Shown: positions 1-11,629 of the stretch, one piece after another
How the letters are laid out: the number at the start of each line of letters is the position of its first letter
How positions within the stretch are numbered: position 1 is the stretch's first letter
Assembly: GCA_037074535.1 (NCBI GenBank)
Contig: CM073472.1
Location: 5,139,501 to 5,203,500 of the forward strand
DNA: 64,000 nt
Reading direction: 5' to 3'
DNA from: Gleditsia sinensis
Taxonomy: Eukaryota > Streptophyta > Magnoliopsida > Fabales > Fabaceae
The notes under the pieces: model-generated
What the model saw: only the letters and a program-made list of their open reading frames with translations
Databases searched by the model: none
What the model was told of the DNA's origin: nothing
Position numbers and translations under genes: made by a program

Positions 1-468
1 CATTTATTGTAATCATTCTCAGTCGATTGTTTGTCTCATCATTGTATACCTTATAAATTTCCCTCACTGCTTTTTTGATAGTAAGCTCAAGTTATTATAG
101 TGTTTGGGATCCTTCTTCAAATAAATATGTGTTTTTCCATAACCATAGCCGCCATCAAATTACACTGAACATGATGCTTCATCTATGTTTTCTGTTATGC
201 CCGAAGTCCTCCGTGAGATTTCTCTTGATCCACTCCCTTCGCCATAGAGAGTAGAAGGTCATAGTGCTTACTTGATTTAAGAAGGCTTGCCATATTTTTT
301 AGGCCCATTGGCAAACCCTCATGACATGCACTATATCTTCAGTTACTAGTAGGCATCAGTGGCAGGAGTCCTCTGTGTGGTTCCATTAACAATATATTTT
401 CTTGTGAGGATTCTATCCCTAGTGATCTGCCAAAGGAAAAGCTACATTCTGTGTGGCCCTTTCCATCT

Positions 469-738
469 CTATATGAGGTCCCAAACTTCGTCCTTTAGGT
501 TTATGTCAAAGTTATACAAGTAATTGTACATGCTTTTCATTGTGAAACTCCCTTTCGAATCTAGGTTCCAGGTGATTATGTTTCTTCCATCTTGCTCAGG
601 AGGTGGTAACACTGCATGAAGTAAAGGCAGCATATTTGGGTTCAAAAATTGGTTTAGTTTTTTGAAATCCCAATCACCTCTATTAGTTACATATTTGAAG
701 GCTAACTTCCTGCTTTCCATATCTATAATCTGAGTCAA
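469..738 (-). pseudogene. LINE C-terminal fragment (pre zf-RVT region)
   Basis: An 89-codon open stretch inside the dead LINE. It has the sequence pattern that links the reverse transcriptase to the zf-RVT domain of plant LINEs (WDFKKLNQFL, then ITWNLDSKGSFTMKSMYNYL). It is a remnant, not an independent gene; no functional start or promoter is evident. Confidence 0.75.
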
Positions 739-920
739 GCATTCTATTATTAAGGCGTCTCTGCCTTCTAGCCATTTATCATGCCAAAAGGAGACGAATT
801 TTCCATCTCCTAAACTCTATCGGCTATTTTGTAAAAATGAAGGCCACAGTCACACAATATTCTTCTAGAGTGGAGAATTTGAATTTTTTGCACTGCTCCC
901 CTATAAGATATTCCTACTTC

Positions 921-996
921 TTACATATTTTCCAATAAGCACTTTTGCCAAGAGTTTGTTACATATTTTCCAATAAGCACTTTTGCCAAGAGTTTG
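921..996. repeat. Perfect 38-bp tandem duplication
   Basis: Positions 921-958 and 959-996 are identical (starting TTACATATTTTCC and ending GAGTTTG). The duplication lies inside the dead LINE, so it is neutral. Its perfect identity in an otherwise decayed element says it is recent. Confidence 0.95.
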
Positions 997-1522
997 TCCT
1001 CTTGTGTAATCATTCTCCGTCAATTTTACACAATAATACATCATTCATTTTATCAAGCTTCTTTATTCCCAATCCTGCTAACTTTCGTGGAAGGCATACA
1101 TCTTTTCAAGCCACTGAGTGCCATTCCCTTTTGTTCTCTGTTGTTCACCATATAAAATTCCGTTGCATTTTCTCTATTTCTTGGTAGACTTCCTTGGGGA
1201 TTTTACTGTGTTGCATATGGAAAATAAACATGGTAGATGTCATTGTTTCAACTAATGTCATCCTTTCTGCTAAAGACATTGTTTTTTCCCTTCATTTAAT
1301 CTATGTTGGACTTTATCTCTAATATGTATGAAAGTTTGTTTGGGTCTCCTTCTATTCTTAATAAAAAAAACCTTAAATATCTTCTCAAATTATCTGCTTT
1401 TTAAACCCATTTTTATTAATAATCTCTTCTTTCCTCGCCATGCTTGTATTTTTGAAAAAGTAAACGCAAGTCTTTTCTATGCTTATTTTTTGTCCTGAGG
1501 TTCCAATAAAAGTGTTCAGACA

Positions 1523-1807
1523 TTATAATATGTAGTCAAGTTGTTCTCCACTTGCTTCGGCAAATAATAAGAGGTCATCTGCAAACATTAAATGTGAAAT
1601 AAGAAGGCCATTTCTCCCTACTTTAATCGGTCGCCACCTTTTTTCGTTGACTGCATCAGCAATTATATAAGATAATTTATCTATACATAAGACAAATAGG
1701 TAAGGAGATAAAATGTCACTTTGCCTTAGACTTCTAGAAGGTTGAAAAGTTTTTGTTTTTATATCATTCCATAATACTATAGTAGAAGTGGAAGAGATGC
1801 ATTCCAT
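1523..1807 (-). pseudogene. LINE reverse transcriptase catalytic fragment
   Basis: A 94-codon open stretch holding the RQSDILSPYLFVLCIDKL motif and the FADDLLLF catalytic box, in which DD are the metal-binding aspartates of the RT palm. Upstream and downstream frames are interrupted, so it cannot make an active enzyme. It is part of the LINE at 1-2750. Confidence 0.85.
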
Positions 1808-2879
1808 TACAATTCTTGTAAAGGCATCACCACAACCTATTTCTTATAGGACTTTTCCCACAAAACTCTAACTTAATCTATCATAAGTTTTCTCTACATC
1901 AATTTTGATAGTTATAAAGCCCTTCTTTCCTCTCATTCTATTCATTGAGTGAGCTAACTCTCTTACAATTATTATATTATCCTGAATATTCCTATATAGA
2001 ACAAAACTTATTTGGTATGGGAGACCACCTTCTTTAAAATAGGTTTAAGACAATTCATTAAAATTTTAATGACTCTTTTTTAGATTATATTGCTGAGAGA
2101 GATTAGCCTCATCTGATTAATAAACTCCGATTTTTCAACTTTTGGAATTAAAACCAAGAGAGTGTTGTTTATTGCTTTCACTAAGCTAGGGTTATGCCAA
2201 ATTTCTTGAATAAATTTGTAAACATTATGACCCACAATGCTCTAGTTTTTATGATAAAAAATTGCAGGATAGCCATCCGCTTTATGGGCTTTAAGGCCTA
2301 TGATATTAAATATTGTCTTTTTTATCTCTTCTTCATCAAAGGGAGCTTTTAATATTTCAAACTAGTATCTATCAATCTATCACCAGTTACATATAGTAAA
2401 ATTCCATTCTCTTTGATTTATGTCTTCAGTAAATAATTTCTTGAAGAAGAAAGTAACCATCTTTACAATCTCGTCATTATCTTCCACTCAAGAGCCATTT
2501 GCATCTCTAATTATATTAATTCTATTTTTCCTTCTTCGGATGATGGTTTTAGTATGGTAATATTTGGTGTTTCTGTCACCATACTTAATCTATTCACCTC
2601 TAGATTTTTGATGCTATAGCATTTTTTCTTGTGCTAGTACTTCATAAAGATCCTTTCTAAGATTACTTTCAAGATTATTAAGAAACGAGTTCCTGCCATA
2701 ACTCCTTACTTTTTAAATCCCACCTATCCTTTTGAGGAGAATTATTTTCTTTTGATGAATATTGCCAGAGCTGACTTTGTTCCATTGCGAAAGGGTGTTT
2801 TGTAGTTTTTTAAGCATCTTGTGAGGTTATATAGTATTATCTCATACTGATTGTACTAGTTCTTTAAACTCTCCATGAT

Positions 2880-4900
2880 ATTGCCACATTAATTCAAATT
2901 TGAAAGGCTTAAATTAAATTAATTTCAATTAAATAAAAGTTGTAAATTTCAATTAAATTTGAAAGGTTATATAGTATTTTAATTAAAAGTTGTAAATTTT
3001 TAATTAAATTAATTTTATTTAAACTATGTTCATGATTATTAAGTTAATATCAATTTACATATTAAATTAAATAAATTAAATAAAAAATTATAATTTCAAT
3101 AGTAAACTAATTTTTTATTTAAATTTTGCTTAATAGTAGAAGTAACATCATTTCTAATGGAAATGTTTATTAAAAAAATGTGTAAACACAGTTGGGTTAT
3201 GTAAAACATTAAACTTCATTGTTAATAAAACTTTGTAAAAAATGTATCAAAAAATCCAAAATGTACAATCGGATAGTTTTGCCTAATCAACAACTCAAAT
3301 ATGTGAGCGAGAGATATTTGAATGCATCTCACACAGCCTCAATGCTTTACAACATGGTAATTTTAATTAACTGCAAAGTCTTGATCTTGAAAAGTACATC
3401 ACAGACTCTTTTATGGAGATGGCAGTCGTATTCAAATAATAGAGGATAAGAAATCAATGACAAATTGAAAAAAAAAATGATCAATTAGTATTACTAGTTG
3501 GATAAGATCTCTTTTATTATCTCAAACCGAGTGATGTGTCTATATAAAATACTTGGATACCTAAGTAGTAAGTCAAACAATGTGAATACAAAAAAAAAAA
3601 AACTAAAGTTCAAAAGATGTTTATCTAAAAGGCAAAATAAACTATTTATAAAGAAAGTTTGATAACTTTTTAAAATTTTCCATTTAGTGCCTTGTTTTGT
3701 TTAAACTAGTATAACTTGTATGAAAAATCTTGCTATCAATCTATACAGTGATTGTATTGACAATAATTTTATACTCTTTTGTAAAATATTTTTTATTATA
3801 TTTATTTAAACGATTATAGTGATAATGATAGTATAACTTCCGTAAAATATTATTTTTATTTAAATTAAGATTGTCTACAAGTAAATGTACGAAAAATTAA
3901 ATTAATAATCATTTAAAATTAAATCTGTTCATTGTGAAATCAATCTATAGCCCCAATAATAAAAATTGGGTAGAGTAATGGTTTGTCAATTACATCCCTC
4001 CACATGAGAGTAGTTTGTCATGTATGTGGCCCACTGAAATTTGTTAGTATTATTGTTATATCTCTCTCAATCGATTTTAATAACGCACTCCATCTCCCAA
4101 GTTAATGTAAAAGAATCAAACTAAAATTTAAAACGAAAATATTACGAGGGAACTTGCTATGTCAACTTGATTCACAAATTTTAAAGTAAGAGTTTTATTG
4201 TGCACTTGATTGAGATGACAGTCCCATAAGTTTTGTGAGTAAGTATGGCAAATGCTTAGCCTAGAAATAAGAAGGAAAGTTGAATTCTAAGACTACCTCA
4301 CCTTAAATATTTAAAATATCAAATTTCATTTTAAGATATCATTTTAATAATTTTAAAAATAAAAATAAAAATAAAAATATTTTAAAAATTTTAAAGAAAT
4401 AAAAGATTTTTTAAAAAATATTTTAGATGATTTCAAATAATTTTTTTTTAATTTTAAAAAATTTAACATAATATTAATGATATAAATATATAAAATTATA
4501 TTTAAATTAATTTAAATTAATGTCTATAATTAAATAGTAAGTAAATATACTATTACAGTAAGGACTCCAACTCAAATCTTAACAGCATTCAATAATAATT
4601 TCTTTTTTACATCCATCTCTGTATCTTATTCTTAACACTTTTGTAACATCTATATTTAAGTTTCTCTCTCTGTCGACTATAATTCTGTCTCTATCTTCAG
4701 TTGTCTTCCTTTTTTTTTATCTTTCAATATTTCTTTTCATCATTTTTGTAGTTTCCTCTTTAAAATGAAAATAATGAAAAAAAAATATTATGAGAATAAA
4801 AGAAGAGAGTAAGAAATTAATAAAGATGTTGTGACTTATGGAAAAAAATAATTTGGTGTTGGATGTGATATGATGTTACTTTTATCTACTTTTAAATTAT
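2880..4900. other. AT-rich intergenic DNA without a supported gene
   Basis: Very AT-rich sequence with short local duplications (for example AAAAGTTGTAAATTT twice at about 2935-3000). The short open frames here have no recognisable domain. I see no RNA gene. Confidence 0.6.
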
Positions 4901-4934
4901 CAATATTTTTATTTTTCAAATTAGTTTAGTACTT

Positions 4935-5190
4935 TTTTATTGAAACAACTCGAAACAAGAGTATTTCTATTGAAACATATCAAAACAATAGTATTTTTTA
5001 CTGAAACAAAAGTATTTTCACTGAAACAAAAATATTTCTATCGAAATTTTTATTAAAACAAAAGTATTTTTACTGAAACATTTTGAAACATAGTAATTTC
5101 AATCGAAATAATATAATTTTTTAATAAATATTTTGTTTCATTTCAATAACTCCGTTTCGTATCAGTAATTTAAGAAACGAAAACATTTCG
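4935..5190. repeat. Degenerate short tandem repeat (GAAACAAAAGTATTT type)
   Basis: Several imperfect copies of a unit of roughly 20-25 bp of the form ACTGAAACAAAAGTATTT follow each other, then decay into GAAACATTTCGAT-like words. No coding potential is visible. It is a local expansion in AT-rich DNA. Confidence 0.65.
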
Positions 5191-5340
5191 ATCATTTCGA
5201 TAAAATAAAATAAAATTTAATTCCTTAAATACATTATCATCGTTACTAAAATACAGGCTACTTCATTGCTTGTCTATTGGAAGGTCTTACGAGTACCCAA
5301 AAACACAAACAGTGCTAGTTGTATTAAAATGAAAAATATA

Positions 5341-5632
5341 AAGCCTGTTTGTTTTTACTTTTTAAAAATTATTTTTTATTTTCAATTATTTTTAAAACAA
5401 AAAAATTAGTTTAGTAACTATTTTTTATTATTGTTTCGAAAACAAATTCTGAAAACAAGTTGTTTTTAAAATAGAAAAAGAAAAAAAATTATTTTTATTT
5501 TTTGTTTTTATTTTTAGAACAAAAATAAAATAAAAAATAAAATATTTTCAAAACAATTTATAAAATAATTTTTAAATATAATTTTTAGAAATAATTTTTT
5601 TTAAATAGTATCAAACAAGCCCATAATTTTTA
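5341..5632. mobile_element. MITE-like element with GCYTGTTTG ends
   Basis: A roughly 290-bp AT-rich block begins AGCCTGTTTGTTTTTAC and ends TATCAAACAAGCCC, so the two ends are inverted copies of GCYTGTTTG. Plant hAT-type MITEs often show ends like this. There is no transposase and no clear target duplication. Confidence 0.5.
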
Positions 5633-5869
5633 TCCATTGAAGATAGGGAATTAGATGAGCTACTATACGTTAAAGAATGGATTATCCATAGTTAAAAGAG
5701 TTCACGAATAATCATACTTCCAAAAATACTTAGATATTTTGACAACTTGTAATTTCAGATGAATTAATTTGAAATTTGGATTATTAATTGATATGCTTTT
5801 ACTTGAACAATTATGTTTTTATAAAAGAAAAAAAATCGCTATTTTCTTCTAAAACAATAAAAAACATGT

Positions 5870-6320
5870 TCCCTATAAAATATGATGAAAATAAACGACT
5901 GGAAGTAGACTTGGATTAGAAATTTTAATAATTTTAAGGCGTCAAGAGAAAATCGTCCCTAAAAAATATCATGAAAATTAACAGCTGGTAGAAGCATACT
6001 TTAATAATTTTAAACAAAACGGGAATTAAAAAATAAAAAAAAACAACTTTATAAATCATAAAATACTCCCTTAAAAGGCCTACTAGGATTAGGAACTTCA
6101 ATAATTTTAAACAAAACGGGTATTTTAGAAAAACAGCTTTATAAATCATAAAATACTCACTTAAAAAATACCACGAAAATCAACCAGTGTTAGAAGCACA
6201 CCAGGATTAAGAACTTCGGTAATTGTTATTTTATTTTATTTTTTAGGGAAGCAACTTCAATAATTTTAAACTAGATGGGTATTTTAGAAAACCAGCATAA
6301 AATCCTAGTTAAACTAGAAT
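5870..6320. repeat. Diverged tandem repeat array (about four units)
   Basis: Successive units of roughly 85-160 bp share the words CTTCAATAATTTTAAAC, AAACGGGTATTTTAGAAAA, CAGCTTTATAAATCATAAAA and AAATACCACGAAAATCAAC. On the minus strand a short open frame at 5934-6149 shows the same repetition at peptide level (MIYKAVFLKYPF and MIYKVVFFYFLI). It lies just upstream of the ADA1-like promoter, and the peptide is probably not expressed. Confidence 0.75.
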
Positions 6321-6479
6321 GCAAATAAATAAATAAATAAACAAAATTAATTTTTTAATAGGGGAAGGGGAAGACCTGGCGAAGGACACCGAGAAAGACG
6401 AGTGCAAGAGAAACTAAAACGAAGGAACAAAGAGACGGGTACTATTAGCATTTAACAGCGATCGTGCTACGCAGAGCGA

Positions 6480-7333
6480 AGCTGAATATAAATCAGCAAT
6501 CCGAAAACATCATTAAAATTTAAAAAAAAAATAATTCTTGAGCAAAAGTAAAAGAAGGGGAAGAAAGAGACACTGCGAGCGAAAGCCGAAGCTTCGAAGA
6601 TTCGAACCCAGTAAGTGAGGTTCGATTTCTATGCAATTCTTCAACTTCGCAAAGGTCAGAGTTCAATCAATGTACAAGCCCTTTGTTTTCCCCTCACACA
6701 CTTTCAAGCTTTAGTCTTTGCTCTTCATTGTGCTTCGTTCCGTTGCAATTTCCAATTTTTTCTTTTCCTTTTTAAAACTCTATTTTTTCCAACTCACTGA
6801 TCTCCTTCCCCCAACTTCAAATTTCGGAATTTGAAGTTCGAAGCTTTTGAATTTGGTGAAACAATGAGGGTTTAATTTGCTGCAGTGGTGTAATGTTCGG
6901 TTCGTGCTGTTCGAGTGATTCAAACTTAGGGTTTTGGTTTGCCACATAATTCAATAAATTAAGTTTGATTTACGCTTGGACTCAGTGAGTTCCGTTGCAT
7001 TTTCATCTCTAGGGTTTTGGTATCGGGAACGTGAGATTTGGTTTTGCATTGTTCGGTGTGTTGGCGGATGAATTTGGGATTATTTCGGGGTAACTATAAT
7101 TCGGTTGAGGATTGGAAGTTCCTATTGGCTTACTGTTGTTAGTATGATCATACATCTGGCCGTTCCTATATGCAGAGCTAGCTGTTAACTGATTTGTATT
7201 CAATCATATGGGGGATGGGAAGTTTAGGGTTCTTTGGAAACATAAATAGCTACAATTTGACTCATATTGGGGTTACAGGTGGGTGGGTTATTTTGTAATT
7301 TTGAGGGCGGTGTATGAATCTGTTTGTTGAGAA
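6480..7333 (+). promoter_or_regulatory. 5'UTR of the ADA1-like gene with a probable intron
   Basis: Upstream of the start codon the DNA changes from AT-rich to mixed composition at about 6450. A good donor (CCAGTAAGTG) at 6611 and an acceptor (GGGTTACAG) ending at 7278 frame a 668-bp intron with T-rich content. The exact transcription start is not visible. Short open frames inside the intron are not genes. Confidence 0.6.
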
Positions 7334-8596
7334 ATGCAACCACAGCAGGGCTCAAGAATTGATTTGGGTGAATTGAAGGCACAAATTATAAAGAAGATTG
7401 GAGTTGACAGGTCAAAACGGTACTTTTATTACTTGAACAGGTTTCTGAGTCAGAAGCTGAGCAAGGCTGAATTTGATAAGCTGTGTAATCGGGTGCTTGG
7501 AAGGGAGAATCTTCCATTACACAATCATTTTATAAGGTCCATTTTGAAGAATGCAAGCCAAGCCAAGACCCCACCACCAATCCAGCCATCAGGTCCCCCA
7601 AAGTTTGGAACACATGCTACAAATATATCTCCTGGTAGAGAAGATGGGCATGAACTGAATAGTGTCAAGTTCCAGAATCATAATCAAAATGTGCCCATTT
7701 GGTCAAATGGAGTTTTGCCAGTGTCCCCACGTAAGGGAAGGTCTGGAATACGCGATCGGAAGCATAAGGATAGACCAAGTCCTCTTGGCCCTAATGGGAA
7801 GGTTGATTCTGTTTCTCATCAATCCACTGGTACAGAAGATAGTGGTAGTCAAGTTGATATCGAGAATGGGACTCATATTCCATGCGATTATCAGAGACCA
7901 ATGCAGCATCTTCAAGCAGTTGCTGAGTTACCTGAAGATGAAAGGGGAGATGCTGGTTTGCGACGTGCTGAGAAACCAAGAATACATGGCAAAGGGCTGA
8001 CCGAACCATTAATTGTTGAAGATGGGGAAGAAGTGGAGCAGTCAAACCTCTTAAGTTTCTCTAGAAGTCCACTGCTAGCACCACTTGGGATTCCATACTG
8101 CTCGGCAAGTGTGGGTGGGGCCCGTAAAGCTTTGCCAGTGGGTAGCACTGGTGATTTTGTTAGTTGTTATGATAGTGGTAGGTTGTCTGACACAGATACA
8201 TTGAGAAGGCGCATGGAGCAGATTGCTGCAGTACAGGGTCTTGGGGGTGTTTCCACGGATTGTGCCAATATGTTGAATAATATGTTGGATGTTTACTTGA
8301 AACGGTTGATCACGTCTTGTGTTGATTTAGTGGGAGCCAGGTCTACCAATGAGCCAAGGAAGCCCCCTGCTCAAAAACAGCAGATTCTGAGTAAGGTTGT
8401 CAATGGCACGTGGCCAAGTAATCATTTACACATGCAGAGTGCTGGTGGACCTGGAGAACCTGTACCTGAACACAGATCACCGTCCTCAATATCTTTGCTT
8501 GATTTTAAAGTTGCTATGGAGCTGAATCCGCAGAAACTTGGAGAAGATTGGCCATTGCTGTTGGAGAAAATTTCTATGCATGCATTCAAGGAATAA
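7334..8596 (+). CDS. ADA1-like SAGA complex subunit (SAGA-Tad1 family)
   Basis: A 420-residue protein from one coding exon. Residues 11-74 (LGELKAQIIKKIGV ... KLCNRVLGRENLPLHNHFIR) are the conserved N-terminus of plant Hfi1/ADA1-type proteins, annotated in Arabidopsis as transcriptional regulator of RNA polymerase II, SAGA subunit. Family members are structural subunits of the SAGA histone acetyltransferase coactivator and carry a histone-fold-like segment; here the region around residues 287-320 (DTDTLRRRMEQIAAVQGL onward) is the likely counterpart. The 5'UTR probably has an intron at 6611-7278 (CCA/GTAAGT to TTACAG/GT). ATG 7334 is the first long-frame start after that acceptor. The 3'UTR extends to about 9090. 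The family assignment is firm; the complex role is inferred from homologs. Confidence 0.88.
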   Translation: MQPQQGSRIDLGELKAQIIKKIGVDRSKRYFYYLNRFLSQKLSKAEFDKLCNRVLGRENLPLHNHFIRSILKNASQAKTPPPIQPSGPPKFGTHATNISPGREDGHELNSVKFQNHNQNVPIWSNGVLPVSPRKGRSGIRDRKHKDRPSPLGPNGKVDSVSHQSTGTEDSGSQVDIENGTHIPCDYQRPMQHLQAVAELPEDERGDAGLRRAEKPRIHGKGLTEPLIVEDGEEVEQSNLLSFSRSPLLAPLGIPYCSASVGGARKALPVGSTGDFVSCYDSGRLSDTDTLRRRMEQIAAVQGLGGVSTDCANMLNNMLDVYLKRLITSCVDLVGARSTNEPRKPPAQKQQILSKVVNGTWPSNHLHMQSAGGPGEPVPEHRSPSSISLLDFKVAMELNPQKLGEDWPLLLEKISMHAFKE

Positions 8597-11330
8597 CTCT
8601 TTTATGAAGGTTTATCTTCCTGAGCAAAGGTTGGTTCTGTTGGCTTGGCAATGGTTGGTGATCATCAGTGCTCTCCTGTTCTTATTGCCAGGATGAACCA
8701 GTTGACCCCCAAAATTATTAATGTGGACCCTTCCAGGGTGATATACTGGTTTTGAGCTTCAGAATGTCTTATGCCTGCTATTTGCAGGCCTGGACAGATC
8801 ACAAATTTATTTAACTGTAACCAAGGGCACTGTCAAATCAAATGCCCAGGATTGGTTGCTTTGTTGTATGTTTAGCATTGATGTTGGCTGTGTATGCGAT
8901 TGCTAGAGATTTCAAGCTTTTGGTTGACTTTACAGCCAGTGAGAAGGAAAACTAAGAAAGTTTTGCAGAGATACTGTCGTGTAGCTGGGTCCAAGGTGCT
9001 ATCACATGTATAAGAGCTGCAGGATCGCTCTGTATGTATTTTAGAATCTGAGGATTGATTGAAATTCAATATCAATAACACATTAACATCTATTGAAATT
9101 TCCTTTCACGCTTTCAGTTTTGCTTGAATTACAGGACACCTGAGTTCACCTATACCTGAAGTAGTGTTTTGTCTTTTAATGTTTGCGTGCATATTTGTAA
9201 CTTATACGTCTCTGACTTTCAATACAAATTAATTTTGATGATAATAAATATTTTTCTAATTCGATGTTAAGATATTAACATATCTATATCATCAAATTAG
9301 TATGTGAAGTCTCTTCTTTTTTTGTGAATGTAGAATGAGAACTGTCCATTTGAGGTTTCATTAGTTTTATTTCCTCTGTTTTAGTCTGCTAGTGAAAGGG
9401 AGACCTCATCTCCAGAATATATTGGTGAAATGATAAATTATTTTGATGTCTTTGTTTAAAACTTGACTAATAACAAAAGTTGCCGGCACACTTTAATTCA
9501 TTTTATTCATAATTCAGATGGGATATGGTAATTGGCCAAAAAAAAAGGGATAGGATAATTATGTATAATCAGAATGCAGAAATTTTTGTGAAACTTTTTG
9601 AATTACAAGCAGAGTAAGCCTAAAGTGCATGAAAAATTGAAAAGACAAATTCAAGGAGATAAAACGCATCTATATTCGTTTTTTGTTTAGAGAAGGGAAA
9701 TCCATTTACTTGGACATGTGTAAACAATGCTGATATTAATGTAATTAAAGGGTGGTGATACTGTAAACAACAGTATCGCTGAAATCTGGTGAACTTCTCA
9801 GTTCAGTTTGAAGTCTGGTTTCATGTGTACTTGTGGAATTTATTTGCAAATGGCCAATTGTATATTGATTATGAATGCATTAGGCATGGAAAAAATGCCC
9901 TTCCTGTTAAAGACTATGAACTCAACATTTTACTCTTGTTATGAGAGTCCCTATGCAAAGAGATGATTGTACATCCAAACTGTGAGGTTCTTTTAGACAT
10001 AATGTCCATGTCTGCTTTAAATTTTTAATCACGATTTTGACATTTGTCTTGGTGTTTTCCTCTGGTCATGGCTTACAGCAAGCAATTTGCAGAAAACTGT
10101 AGAGATAATTTCAGGAAGTTGTAAAAAGTGTACAGGTGCAAGCGAAGTGAAAATAAAATATTTACACATTTTTAGCTGGAGCATGCAAAATCTATTGAAT
10201 TTAACTTGGTATATTTTTAGCTGGAGCGTGTCGGGGTGACTCGCCTCTTGTGCGACGAGTCCTATTCGGCGCGCGACGTCTAGAAGGATTGTCATGATAG
10301 GTCACTGTGGCGCCGTTTAATCCATGTAGCCGACTCCACTTAATGAGAAAAAGTTTAGTTGTTGTTGTTGTACTTGTATGAACATTCAAACTGATTCAAC
10401 ATAAAATTAATTGGAAGTTAGAAAATCTATATTCATTGCTAAACGGTGTCAACACAAATGCTTTTGGCCGTGTTGCACACTCCAAGGCACAGCACAGACA
10501 CCACGTCAAATAATGTTAAAAAAAATTTATTTTTTATTTTTGGGAAATTTTATTCTGTTGTATCAGATACTATTTGTTGATGGTAGATTTTCAACAGATG
10601 TTCTGTTTGTTCTTGCACTATGTTATGTTTGTTGATGTTAAATTTTAACTGATGTTCTGTTGCATTGAAATGCATGTAATAAAATGAGTGGCTCGTTGCA
10701 TATTTCAATTGGGATTGGTTTTGGCGGTCTTTTACCATGGCTATAGACCTTGATCTTCTTCTATAGGCAAAAAGAGAAGCTAGACTGTTGTACAGCTTGG
10801 TGAGAGACAGAATAATGATGGGTAAGAGCAGCTATATGTTATGCCTGCAGGAACATTATGGATATTGATTTGTTCTTATTTCTTAATAACCGGAGCACGC
10901 TAGTAACCACTGGGGTTTCCTTGGTTATTAGACATTCCCCTTGATTTGATGCCTGATTATTTATTTTTTTATTATGCTTCCTTGGCTGTCGCTGGGCTTT
11001 CTCATTAAATGGTTCTGTATCACTTAACTCATTGTCTGGATCAAAATATGTTGGAAAATTCCTTCTTTACCTATATCTATGTATTGACTTGTTTATATCT
11101 GTTATAGAGAATATTGAGGTTGCATTTTGTTTGTATTGCTTGATTTTATTTCCAAAGGCCATGCCTGTGTCCGTGTGGCTTTGGTGTATGGCATCATGTT
11201 GGTGTTTTCTTGAAGGAGCAAAAAATTTTTGGAGGTTCTTATGAGATACAGGAAATAAATAGAACCACTTTGTGAGTTTTGATGGTATACTTATGGTACT
11301 TTGGTGAGAGAGAAAATTACATTAAGACAA
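8597..11330. other. 3'UTR of the ADA1-like gene, then gene-free DNA
   Basis: Positions 8597 to about 9090 are probably transcribed 3' untranslated sequence. Beyond that, apart from the SINE at 10216-10370, I see no exon-like coding segment on either strand. The composition is less AT-rich than other intergenic parts, so an unannotated non-coding transcript is possible. Confidence 0.5.
10216..10370 (+). mobile_element. SINE fragment (Au-like, TTG-repeat tail)
   Basis: The 3' part CATGTAGCCGACTCCACTTA followed by AATGAGAAAAAGTTTAG and a (TTG)n tail at about 10357-10370 matches the hallmark end of the widespread plant Au-type SINEs (usual form GTAGCCGACCCCACTTAGTG, then GGATAAGGCTTTG and TTG repeats). 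The preceding roughly 110 bp are unusually GC-rich for this region. The tRNA-like head and target duplications are not clear, so the copy is probably 5' truncated. Confidence 0.7.
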
Positions 11331-11338
11331 TAATGACT

Positions 11339-11629
11339 AGGGAAAATTGCACATCACCTGCTTTAACTTTGGCCCTTTCATAAACCACTGCATGGACTTC
11401 TTAATTTTGACTGCCTGAGTTTCAGAAATATGCGACTAGCTACTTCCATTCATATTCTGTCTAGTTCCATTGACAGGCATCAATCCCTAGGTTCATGATT
11501 GTTAACAGAAGTTGGACAGAAGCAGCTATTTGTATATTTCTCATTCAAGCGGTTAATCACCAGAATCAAATGTTCTGCTAGTGATTTGCAAAAGGGTCAA
11601 AGTTGAAGCAGGTAATAACAATTTTCCCT
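11339..11629. mobile_element. Foldback/MITE-like element with long inverted arms
   Basis: The left end from 11339 (AGGGAAAATTGC, then CACCTGCTTTAACTTTGG and CCCTTT) is repeated in inverted form up to 11629 (AAAGGGTCAAAGTTGAAGCA, GGTAATAACAATTTTCCCT). About 40 terminal bases pair with only a few mismatches. Weaker pairing continues inward for roughly 70 more bases (GAAATATGCGACTAGCTAC against the reverse complement of the right arm). There is no open frame. The structure fits a MITE, and a transcript would fold into a long hairpin. Confidence 0.75.

Larger units (their letters stand above)
1..2750 (-). mobile_element. Degenerate LINE (L1-type non-LTR retrotransposon) fragment
   Basis: Read on the minus strand, broken frames give the LINE reverse transcriptase order. 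From about 2750 down there is a stretch like QEKMLQHQKSRGE followed by YGDRNTKYYH and RRRKNRINIIRD, the conserved linker before the RT domain. Around 2290-2240 GLKAHKADGYPAIFY corresponds to the KAPGPDGFPALFF motif. At 1807-1523 an open segment carries SLRQSDILSPYLFVLCIDKL and the catalytic box FADDLLLF. At 738-469 the segment ending in ITWNLDSKGSFTMKSMYNYL matches the region just before the zf-RVT domain, which follows at 460-1 in decayed form. Many stops and frameshifts show it is dead. The 5' and 3' ends and target duplications are not visible; the element leaves the window on the left. Confidence 0.88.

Noticed and set aside
4935..5190. Regular GAAACA repeats considered as a CRISPR-like array
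   Set aside because: The units are imperfect, have no unique spacers, and the genome is eukaryotic.
6598..6610. GATTCGAACCC word resembling a reversed tRNA T-loop
   Set aside because: No acceptor stem, anticodon arm or paired stems around it; it is part of the leader exon of the ADA1-like gene.
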